7,965 bases of DNA, taken from positions 1 through 7,965 of the forward strand of contig JBFWIF010000101.1 of the NCBI GenBank assembly GCA_050256135.1, read 5' to 3'. Position 1 is the first letter of the stretch. Each line of letters starts with the position of its first letter. A program made the position numbers and the translations under genes. The stretch is from RZYP01 sp050256135 (GTDB lineage Bacteria > Bacillota > Negativicutes > Acidaminococcales > Acidaminococcaceae). Shown one piece after another: positions 1-6,626 of the stretch. The notes below the pieces were generated by a model. The model did no database searches and had not been told where the DNA came from. It saw nothing but the letters and a program-made list of their open reading frames with translations.

Positions 1-10
1 TTTCGTTGTT

Positions 11-19
11 TGTTATAAT
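11..19 (+). promoter_or_regulatory. Extended -10 promoter element for zapA operon
   Basis: TGT followed by a perfect TATAAT (14-19) makes an extended -10 box for the vegetative sigma factor. The matching -35 would fall just left of the window and cannot be seen. Transcription would start near base 26, leaving a leader of about 64 bases before the chosen zapA start. It is the only promoter-like element seen upstream of zapA and probably drives zapA, the U32 gene and mutS2. Confidence 0.65.
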
Positions 20-89
20 GGAAATTTCTGTGGTAATAGTAGGGAATTATTGCTAAAATTGAATTAAAAATTGCAAAGTGGTGGACAAA

Positions 90-356
90 ATGGAAAAGCA
101 AAAGATTGTCTTACGTATTTTTAATGATGAGTACCAGATTAAAACAGAGATGCCGGAAGCAGAATTACTGGTTCTGGCTAACATAGTTAATAATAAAATG
201 TTGAAGATAGCAAAAAACCAGTCAGCCTTAACTCCTAGTAAAGTTGCTGTATTGGCTGCTTTGGAGTTGGCTAGTGAACTTAATGACCTTAAAAATGATT
301 ACAATGATATCATAAAAATAGTTACAGGAAAGAACGATAACAATCAGAAGGGATAA
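90..356 (+). CDS. zapA: Cell division protein ZapA
   Basis: ZapA is a small cytoplasmic protein that binds FtsZ and promotes bundling of its filaments at the division site. The 88-residue product has the family plan. A short beta-rich N-terminal head carries the IFNDEYQIKTEMPEAEL stretch. A helix with LANIVNNKM follows, then the typical PSKVAVLAALELASEL segment leading into a C-terminal dimerising helix. The length is close to Bacillus ZapA (about 85 residues). I chose ATG at 90 because GGTGG (80-84) sits five bases upstream. The in-frame GTG at 78 would add four residues (MVDK) but has no Shine-Dalgarno. It is the first gene of a probable operon with the U32 protein and mutS2, a common Firmicutes arrangement. 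The call is strong by pattern, though small size limits certainty. Confidence 0.88.
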   Translation: MEKQKIVLRIFNDEYQIKTEMPEAELLVLANIVNNKMLKIAKNQSALTPSKVAVLAALELASELNDLKNDYNDIIKIVTGKNDNNQKG

Positions 357-361
357 AAATA

Positions 362-2833
362 ATGAAAAGTAAAACTACTGAATTATTAGCACCTGCTGGC
401 AGTTGGGAAGCTCTGGAGGCTGCCGTCAATGCCGGTGCTGACGCTGTATATTTTGGCGGTATGGCTTTTGGCGCCAGACAATATGCCAATAACTTTAATC
501 GGGAAGAAATTGAAAAAGCTGTCTTTTTCGCTCATATGCACAGAGTGCGTCTTTATGTTACTGTAAATACTTTAGTTGACGACAGCGAAATGGAAGAACT
601 GGCTGACTATTTGATTTTCTTAAGTAATGTCGGTATCGACGGTATTATAGTGCAGGATTTCGGTGTAATCGAAGTAGCGCGCAAGGTAGTTCCTGATTTA
701 CCATTGCATGCGAGTACTCAGATGACTATTACCAATTCTGCCGGCGCTGAATTTGCCTACAATGCAGGCATGGAACGTGCTGTTTTGGCTAGAGAGTGCA
801 GCTTGCAGGAAATCAGGAAGATTTGTGCTGAATCTTCTCCTGAAATAGAGGTGTTCATCCACGGCGCATTATGCGTATGCTATTCAGGACAGTGCCTGAT
901 GAGCAGCCTTATAGGGGGACGCAGCGGTAACCGTGGTCGCTGCGCGCAGCCGTGCCGTCTGCCGTACAGTCTTGTCAACGGAAATGGTGAAACAGTGCTT
1001 GACAGCAATCAGGCAGGACAATATCTCTTAAGCCCAAGGGATATGAATACTCTCGATATTTTGCCAGAATTGATTGAGGCTGGTGTTGGCTCCTATAAAA
1101 TTGAAGGACGCATGAAAAGACCGGAATATGTTGCCGTAGTTGTTGATATTTATCGGCGTGCCATAGATAGTTATCTAAAGGGTGATTATAAGGTATCAGA
1201 AGAAGATAAACTGAATATCAGACAAATCTTCAATCGCGATTTTACAACAGGTTTTCTCGAAGGCCATCCGGGAAAAGAAATGATGAGCGACAGAAGACCG
1301 AATAACAGAGGCGTTCTTATTGGCAGAGTCGTCAAGCTTGACAGAAAAGATAACAAGGCCGTAGTTAAACTGGAAAACGAGATTCATCTTGGTGACGGAC
1401 TGGAGTTCTGGATTACTGTCGGCGGTCGTGTCGGGACTACCGTTACTGTCATGACGCGTGACGGCAAAGCAGTCGATTCGGCTTTAGTGGGCGAGCAAGT
1501 TGAGATTGATGTGCCAAAAGGTGTCAAGCTAAATGATAGGGTTTTCAGAACTTTTGACAGCAAACTTATGTCCTATGCGCAGCAATTCTGCGGAGAAGCT
1601 AATAAAAAAAGAATTCCGGTTAATGCTCACGTAGAGGCAAGGCTTGGCCAGCCGATGAAAGTAACTTTAACTGATGATGAGGGTAATTGCGGCTATGGCG
1701 AGACAGATTTTATCGTCGAAAATGCCAGAAAGCACGCTCTTACGGAAGAAACTGTACGTAAACAGGTCGAACGTCTTGGCACAACTGAATATGCGCTGGC
1801 AGATTTGGTATTTGAGCATGATGAAAATGTCATGGTACCAATGAGCGAAATAAACGAAGCGCGCAGAATAGCAACAGAAATGCTCAATAAATTAAGAATC
1901 GACGCGTTCGCTTTTTCAAGAAAACCAAGAAGCAAAAATAGAATTTTATTTAATGTCAAGCCTAAGTCAAATCACTCACACTTCGGCGAGCTAACAGTTT
2001 ATGTCGATAGTGCAGCCAAAGCAGAAGCTGCTTTAGCCGCAGGCACCGAATGGTTGGTTTTTGGCGGCGAAAATTTTTCGCATAATGCAGCAAGCAATAC
2101 TGAATATGAAAAGATTGCCGCATTAGTAAAAAATGCCGGTAGAAAACTTGCTATTGCAACGCCAAGGATTGTAAAGGAAGGCCAGTTGGCATATTTCAAA
2201 GAACAAATGAAATTTTGGCAAGGATTGGAGCCTGATTTATTATTGATAGCCAATAATGGATTATGGTATTTGGCTCAACAGCTGGAATTAAAGATACCGC
2301 TGTGGGCAGATTGGCCTCTAAATATTTTTAATAGTCAAACTTTGAATTTTTGGCATGCCCAGGGAGCGGCAGGCGCAACTTTATCGGTTGAGCTTACTAT
2401 GGCGCAAGTAGAGCATTTAGCCGATAATTCGCCACTTATGTTGGAATGCCTCGTACAGGGAAGACTCGAAATGATGGTTTCTGAATATTGTATTGCCGGC
2501 AGCTTTTTAGGAGAGCTGGATAAAGGTAAGTGTACGTATGGTTGTAAGGAACCCCTTTTCCTTCAGGATCGCAAGGAGGAAAGTTTCCCAATTGTAACTG
2601 ACCAGTTCTGCCGTATGCATATTCTTAATGCCCATGATTTGTCAATGCTGAAATATGCTAAACAAATGGCACAGAACGGAATACGCCGCTTGCGCATTGA
2701 CGCACGTTTTTACTCACCTGAGGAGACGGCAAAGATAGTATCTTTGTATAGACGCGTACTCGATGGTGATATTCAGATTGAAGATAATTTAGCACAAACT
2801 ACAAGAGGACACTATTTCAGAGGCGTTCTCTGA
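362..2833 (+). CDS. U32-family protein with DUF3656-like middle, probable RNA hydroxylase
   Basis: This 823-residue cytoplasmic protein belongs to the 'peptidase U32' family. Characterised members are mostly oxygen-independent hydroxylases that bind Fe-S clusters: RlhA on 23S rRNA, TrhP on tRNA, UbiU/UbiV on quinone. Residues 1-300 form the U32 module. It opens with LLAPAGSWEALEAAVNAGAD and has the full family signature at 163-181 (E163, F165, G168, C171, G176, C178, S181), followed by C194 and C198. Residues about 310-515 look like the DUF3656 (collagenase-like) region found in RlhA. Residues about 540-800 form a second, divergent U32-like module with C710, C724, C728 and C750. RlhA itself is about 650 residues, so the C-terminal module is an extension. 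The start is supported by AAGGGA (348-353), which overlaps the end of zapA and suggests coupled translation. The family is certain. The RNA substrate is inferred, and older 'collagenase/protease' labels are less likely. Confidence 0.9.
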   Translation: MKSKTTELLAPAGSWEALEAAVNAGADAVYFGGMAFGARQYANNFNREEIEKAVFFAHMHRVRLYVTVNTLVDDSEMEELADYLIFLSNVGIDGIIVQDFGVIEVARKVVPDLPLHASTQMTITNSAGAEFAYNAGMERAVLARECSLQEIRKICAESSPEIEVFIHGALCVCYSGQCLMSSLIGGRSGNRGRCAQPCRLPYSLVNGNGETVLDSNQAGQYLLSPRDMNTLDILPELIEAGVGSYKIEGRMKRPEYVAVVVDIYRRAIDSYLKGDYKVSEEDKLNIRQIFNRDFTTGFLEGHPGKEMMSDRRPNNRGVLIGRVVKLDRKDNKAVVKLENEIHLGDGLEFWITVGGRVGTTVTVMTRDGKAVDSALVGEQVEIDVPKGVKLNDRVFRTFDSKLMSYAQQFCGEANKKRIPVNAHVEARLGQPMKVTLTDDEGNCGYGETDFIVENARKHALTEETVRKQVERLGTTEYALADLVFEHDENVMVPMSEINEARRIATEMLNKLRIDAFAFSRKPRSKNRILFNVKPKSNHSHFGELTVYVDSAAKAEAALAAGTEWLVFGGENFSHNAASNTEYEKIAALVKNAGRKLAIATPRIVKEGQLAYFKEQMKFWQGLEPDLLLIANNGLWYLAQQLELKIPLWADWPLNIFNSQTLNFWHAQGAAGATLSVELTMAQVEHLADNSPLMLECLVQGRLEMMVSEYCIAGSFLGELDKGKCTYGCKEPLFLQDRKEESFPIVTDQFCRMHILNAHDLSMLKYAKQMAQNGIRRLRIDARFYSPEETAKIVSLYRRVLDGDIQIEDNLAQTTRGHYFRGVL

Positions 2834-2851
2834 TTAAGGAGCAGTTCTTAA

Positions 2852-5221
2852 ATGGCAAGATTTGCAATAAAAACACTGGAATTTGATAAAATCAAGGAGC
2901 GGCTTGCGCGAAAAGCAGCGACATCTTTAGGTAAACAAAAAGCACTTGCAATTCAAAGTGCTGGCGAATTTGGCTTGGTACAGCGCGCACTTACTGAAAC
3001 AGATGAAGCCCTGCGGTTACTTGATATGGGCAAAAGGTTTCCTTTCGGCGGCGCCGGCGATATTTCTGATTTAATAAAAAGAGCTCAGCTTGGCACAGTC
3101 TTAGATGCCGAATCATTAATGCTCGTAGGCAGTACGCTAGCTTCCATCAGACAAATGAAGACCTTCTTACAGGGAGAAAATGAAATGGCGCCAACACTTG
3201 CAGAATATGCAAGTGGTATGCAAAGTTTTATGAAATTGGAAAAACAGCTCGAGAGTGCAATTTCGGAGAAGGGTGAAATAAAAGATTCCGCTTCAACTAA
3301 ATTAGGTGGTCTAAGAAATGCCATCGCGATAGCAAAAAATAGAGTAAAAGAGAAACTTGATAGTATCTTGCATTCCCCTGAATACCAGAAATATTTTCAG
3401 GAACAGCTGGTTACGATGCGTGGGGACAGATATGTAATTCCAATTAAACAAGAGTACAAGTTTAATTTTCCCGGCGTTGTCCATGACCAATCCGGCAGCG
3501 GTGCCACCCTGTTTATTGAACCTATGGCAGTTGTTAACCTTAATAATGATATTAAAAAATATGTTTCTCAAGAGAAAGAGGAAGTGGAACGTATCCTGAG
3601 GCAGCTTTCAGGTTTAGTGGGAGCAGAAGCCAATGAAATCGCAAATTCTCTTGGCATTTTCACTGACTTGGATGTCGTTTGTGCGAAAGCTTATTTGGCT
3701 CAGGAGCAAAGAGCTGTGAGGCCGATGATGCTGGTAAATGGCTACGTTGAGATACTGCAGGGACGTCATCCTCTATTGCAGCAAGACAGCGTAGTACCTC
3801 TGGACATAAAACTTGGAGAGAAATTTAACACGTTATTGATTACTGGCCCAAATACAGGCGGTAAAACGGTAGCTTTGAAGACAGTAGGACTTTTTGCTTT
3901 GATGGCACAAGCTGGACTGTTTGTACCTGCACGCTTAGCAAAATTACCAGTATTTAGAGCAATATATGCTGATATAGGTGATGAACAAAGTATCGAACAG
4001 AGTCTTAGTACTTTTTCTGGACACTTGCGCAATATCGTTGAAATATTAGGAGAGGTCAAGGAAAAGGACCTCGTTTTGGTTGATGAAATTTGTGCGGGAA
4101 CAGATCCTAATGAGGGTGCTGCCTTAGCGATGTCAATCTTATCGCATTTGCACAAAAAAGGCGTTTTTACGATAATTACTACGCATTACAGTGAACTTAA
4201 GACTTTTGCTTTTGAACACGAGGGCATGGAGAACGCAAGTGTAGAATTTGATCCGGTTTCATTAAGACCAACGTATCGTTTGTTGATGGGAGTTCCAGGC
4301 AGCAGTAATGCTTTTTACATAAGTAAAAGACTCGGCTTGTCGCAGGAAATTATTGATAATGCCGGTGAAATGCTTACTCAGGAGCATTTACATATGGAAG
4401 ATGTTCTGCAAAATCTTGAGGGCGAACGTCGTCAATATGAAATGCAGAATAAAGAAATAGAAGCCCTGAGAATGGAGAGCGAGAAAATCAAGCAGGAATT
4501 ATTGCATAAAAAGACAGAGCTTGATAAACGCCGGAATGAATTGCTGCGTAAGGCAAGAGAAGAGGCTGATGAAGTATATAGGAAGTCGCGTAGGGAAGCT
4601 GAGGAAATCATGAAAGAGCTGCGCGCAATGAAAAAAGAATTTGATGTTGAAAAAATGAACGCATTGGCAGAAGAAGCAAGAAAAAAATTAGCGAAGTCTT
4701 ATGATTTTGCGAATGCGCCGGCACCAGAGGGCAAACAGCTTTCCAAAGATATTGCAAAACCTGGCCAGATAGTTTACTTATTATCCTTAGCCCAGAATGG
4801 TACAATTGTCGAAGTCAACGGCGACAACGTAGTTGTTCAAATTGGCTCAATGAAGACCAGCGTGCCAATGAAGAAGTGTTTGTTAGTGCGTGAACCAAAA
4901 ATTGAAGGGGTAAGCAAAGCCGCCAAAATGAGAAAAGGTTATGCGCATGATTTATTCGTAGCAAAAAATGAATCAGTTCCAACAGAAATTGATGTACGCG
5001 GCATGACTGTTGAAGAAGCAATACCTGTGATTGATAAAGTCATAGATGATGCAATGCTGGCTGGCACCGAAAGAATAAGAATCATTCATGGCAAGGGTAC
5101 GGGTATGCTAAGAGTTGGTCTGAATGGTTATCTATCAGGACATAGAGCGGTGAAAAGCACAGAAGTAGCTCCTTCAAATGAAGGCGGGACCGGAGCCACA
5201 ATAGTTTTTCTGGTAAAATAA
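2852..5221 (+). CDS. mutS2: Endonuclease MutS2 (MutS-type ATPase with Smr domain)
   Basis: MutS2 is a MutS relative without the mismatch-reading domain. It is reported to suppress recombination in some bacteria and to act on collided ribosomes in Bacillus. The 789-residue length matches the usual size (about 785). Residues 1-310 are the core and lever helices. The ATPase follows, with Walker A GPNTGGKT (332-339), the STFSGHL signature (386-392), Walker B VLVDE (408-412) with AGTDPNEGAAL after it, and the TTHYSE switch histidine at 445. A long charged coiled coil spans about 515-615, interrupting the ATPase-to-Smr link, and a small KOW-like beta segment spans about 635-680. The Smr domain (707-789) has IDVRG (713-717) and IHGKGTGMLR (745-754), the nuclease-associated motifs. 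AAGGAG (2836-2841) lies ten bases before ATG, and the gap after the U32 gene is 18 bases, so they are probably co-transcribed. Residue 414 is Cys where Gly is usual. Confidence 0.96.
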   Translation: MARFAIKTLEFDKIKERLARKAATSLGKQKALAIQSAGEFGLVQRALTETDEALRLLDMGKRFPFGGAGDISDLIKRAQLGTVLDAESLMLVGSTLASIRQMKTFLQGENEMAPTLAEYASGMQSFMKLEKQLESAISEKGEIKDSASTKLGGLRNAIAIAKNRVKEKLDSILHSPEYQKYFQEQLVTMRGDRYVIPIKQEYKFNFPGVVHDQSGSGATLFIEPMAVVNLNNDIKKYVSQEKEEVERILRQLSGLVGAEANEIANSLGIFTDLDVVCAKAYLAQEQRAVRPMMLVNGYVEILQGRHPLLQQDSVVPLDIKLGEKFNTLLITGPNTGGKTVALKTVGLFALMAQAGLFVPARLAKLPVFRAIYADIGDEQSIEQSLSTFSGHLRNIVEILGEVKEKDLVLVDEICAGTDPNEGAALAMSILSHLHKKGVFTIITTHYSELKTFAFEHEGMENASVEFDPVSLRPTYRLLMGVPGSSNAFYISKRLGLSQEIIDNAGEMLTQEHLHMEDVLQNLEGERRQYEMQNKEIEALRMESEKIKQELLHKKTELDKRRNELLRKAREEADEVYRKSRREAEEIMKELRAMKKEFDVEKMNALAEEARKKLAKSYDFANAPAPEGKQLSKDIAKPGQIVYLLSLAQNGTIVEVNGDNVVVQIGSMKTSVPMKKCLLVREPKIEGVSKAAKMRKGYAHDLFVAKNESVPTEIDVRGMTVEEAIPVIDKVIDDAMLAGTERIRIIHGKGTGMLRVGLNGYLSGHRAVKSTEVAPSNEGGTGATIVFLVK

Positions 5222-5247
5222 AAACATGTGTATCCTAAATACTTATA

Positions 5248-5276
5248 TTGACCATAGTTTTAATAAATGTGATAAT
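5248..5276 (+). promoter_or_regulatory. Sigma-70/SigA-type promoter upstream of lysC
   Basis: TTGACC (5248-5253) is followed after exactly 17 bases by GATAAT (5271-5276). TGT immediately precedes the -10, adding an extended -10 contact. This is a near-consensus vegetative promoter. Transcription would start near 5283, giving a leader of roughly 65 bases before lysC. Its strength suggests that lysC and the following aminotransferase form their own unit, although read-through from mutS2 is possible because no terminator separates them. Confidence 0.8.
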
Positions 5277-5346
5277 AATATAGTAACTGTGTACGTTTAT
5301 CGAATAATGATGTTATTTTATTGGAGTACGGACTAGGAGGAAAAGA

Positions 5347-6567
5347 ATGGCTATTCTGGTAAAAAAATTTGGCGGCAGCTCTGTTGCAACACCTGAGAAA
5401 ATTCATGGCATCGTTGATCGTGTTTTAAGTGAAAAAAAGCCTGGTGACCGTATCGTTATAGTTGTTTCAGCTATGGGGGATTCAACGGATGATTTGTTGG
5501 ATTTAGCAGCGAAGGTTACTGATAATATGCCTAAGCGTGAACTTGATATGCTGCTTTCAACTGGCGAGCAAGTTTCTATAGCGTTAATGGCAGCTGCCTT
5601 CTGCAGTAAGGGACAGCCTGCAATTTCTTTTACTGGAGGTCAAGCGGGTATCCACACCAGCGATGTTCATAGCAAAGCAACTATTTTGGATGTCGATGCC
5701 AAGCGGGTTATAAAGGCTTTAGATGAAGGCAAGATTGCTATTGTTGCAGGTTTCCAGGGAATTACAGATGAAGGCGATATTACAACGCTTGGGCGCGGTG
5801 GCTCTGATACAACAGCAGTAGCTGTTGCAGCTGGCATTAAGGCTGATTTCTGCGAAATATACACTGATGTTGATGGAGTTTATACTTCAGATCCTCGTAT
5901 TGTTCCAACTGCCCAAAAAATGGATGAAATTACATTCGCTGAAATGTTGGAATTAGCACGCTTAGGTGCAGGAGTTATGCAGCCTCGAGCAGTTGAATAT
6001 GGCGAGCATAACGGCGTTGCAATTCATGTAAGATCAACTTTTAAAAATGATCCTGGAACGATTATAAGGGAGGAATATACTGTGCAGGAAAAGAATTTTG
6101 TTATTCGCGGCGTGGCTCATGATACAAATGTTGCAAAAATTGCGGTAAAAGGTGTGCCCGACCAGCCTGGTGTCGCATATAAGATTTTTTCAGCACTTGC
6201 AAATGCAAATGTTGATGTTGATATGATAATCCAAAGCGTTCGCGATAGCGATGGCAGCAATGATATTCTTTTCACAGTTGCGAAAACCGACCTTGTTGAG
6301 GCAACAAGTGTTGTGGAGAGCTTGAAAGAGGAAATGGGTGGTTTCAATTACGATGTTGAAATCAATGTTGCTAAAGTTTCAATAGTTGGCGCTGGTATGT
6401 TGGGCAGCCCTGGCATTGCAGCCGGTATGTTTGGTGCTCTGGCAAAGGCTGGCATAAACATTGCAGCTATCAGCACATCGGAAATAAGTGTCTCCTGCTT
6501 GATTAAAGCAAGTGACGTCAAAGTCGCTGTTAATGCTATTCATGAACATTTTTTCCCAAATAACTGA
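5347..6567 (+). CDS. lysC: Aspartokinase (alpha subunit, full length)
   Basis: It phosphorylates aspartate to 4-aspartyl phosphate, the first step towards diaminopimelate/lysine, threonine and methionine. The 406-residue length matches Bacillus aspartokinase II (408). The kinase domain (1 to about 245) shows KFGGSS (7-12), STGE (71-74), the GRGGSDTTA nucleotide-site motif (149-157) and YTDVDGVYTSDPR (172-184). Two ACT domains follow, roughly 265-335 (VPDQPGVAYKIFSALA near its start) and 342-404 (VSIVGAGM, AAISTSEISVSCLI). They should bind lysine and/or threonine for feedback control. This short layout without a homoserine dehydrogenase domain is the monofunctional alpha2beta2 type. AGGAGG (5335-5340) lies six bases before ATG. 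A nested start at codon 246 should give a beta subunit. The gene has its own promoter and a 59-base gap to the aminotransferase. The effector, lysine alone or lysine plus threonine, cannot be settled by eye. Confidence 0.97.
   Translation: MAILVKKFGGSSVATPEKIHGIVDRVLSEKKPGDRIVIVVSAMGDSTDDLLDLAAKVTDNMPKRELDMLLSTGEQVSIALMAAAFCSKGQPAISFTGGQAGIHTSDVHSKATILDVDAKRVIKALDEGKIAIVAGFQGITDEGDITTLGRGGSDTTAVAVAAGIKADFCEIYTDVDGVYTSDPRIVPTAQKMDEITFAEMLELARLGAGVMQPRAVEYGEHNGVAIHVRSTFKNDPGTIIREEYTVQEKNFVIRGVAHDTNVAKIAVKGVPDQPGVAYKIFSALANANVDVDMIIQSVRDSDGSNDILFTVAKTDLVEATSVVESLKEEMGGFNYDVEINVAKVSIVGAGMLGSPGIAAGMFGALAKAGINIAAISTSEISVSCLIKASDVKVAVNAIHEHFFPNN
6066..6073 (+). promoter_or_regulatory. Internal Shine-Dalgarno for LysC beta subunit
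   Basis: AAGGGAGG lies inside lysC, eight bases before an in-frame GTG (6082-6084). It is an unusually good ribosome binding site for coding sequence. It falls exactly between the kinase domain and the first ACT domain, where internal initiation is known in Bacillus and Corynebacterium aspartokinase genes. Confidence 0.75.
6082..6567 (+). CDS. lysC: Aspartokinase beta subunit (nested in-frame start)
   Basis: Initiation at the internal GTG, codon 246 of lysC, would make a 161-residue protein beginning (M)QEKNFVIRGVAHD and containing only the two ACT domains. In Bacillus subtilis aspartokinase II the beta subunit starts at codon 246 of the same reading frame, and Corynebacterium uses a similar internal start. 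Beta pairs with alpha in an alpha2beta2 enzyme and carries part of the effector-binding interface. Supporting evidence here is the exact codon position, the strong AAGGGAGG eight bases upstream, and the fit to the domain boundary. The GTG codon and the overlap with the parent gene mean an automated annotation would normally miss it. That it is actually translated is inference from these signals. Confidence 0.7.
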   Translation: MQEKNFVIRGVAHDTNVAKIAVKGVPDQPGVAYKIFSALANANVDVDMIIQSVRDSDGSNDILFTVAKTDLVEATSVVESLKEEMGGFNYDVEINVAKVSIVGAGMLGSPGIAAGMFGALAKAGINIAAISTSEISVSCLIKASDVKVAVNAIHEHFFPNN

Positions 6568-6626
6568 TTTTCATCTTTTTGGGGAAGGTAATGTAAATAT
6601 AGAAAGATTGCTTAGGAGGAATTTAA

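Noticed and set aside
18..56. Short ORF MEISVVIVGNYC just before zapA as a possible leader peptide.
   Set aside because: Its start codon lies within the -10 region, upstream of the expected transcript start near 26, and it has no ribosome binding site.
1..67. Open frames at the left edge that could be the 3' end of an upstream gene (stops at about 56 and 67).
   Set aside because: They are only 18-22 codons, show no recognisable protein ending, and overlap the extended -10 element. Chance is a sufficient explanation.
3766..4155. 129-codon open frame on the minus strand inside mutS2, the longest of several antisense frames.
   Set aside because: It lies fully within the conserved MutS2 ATPase region, has no good ribosome site or recognisable domain, and is a shadow of the real gene's codon pattern.
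6546..6594. Imperfect inverted repeat around the lysC stop (ACATT...TTCCCAAA with TTTGGGGAA...AATGT), possibly a terminator or attenuator.
   Set aside because: The stem is bulged and broken with a long loop and no following T-run. It does not look like a terminator, and lysC and the aminotransferase gene are best read as one unit.
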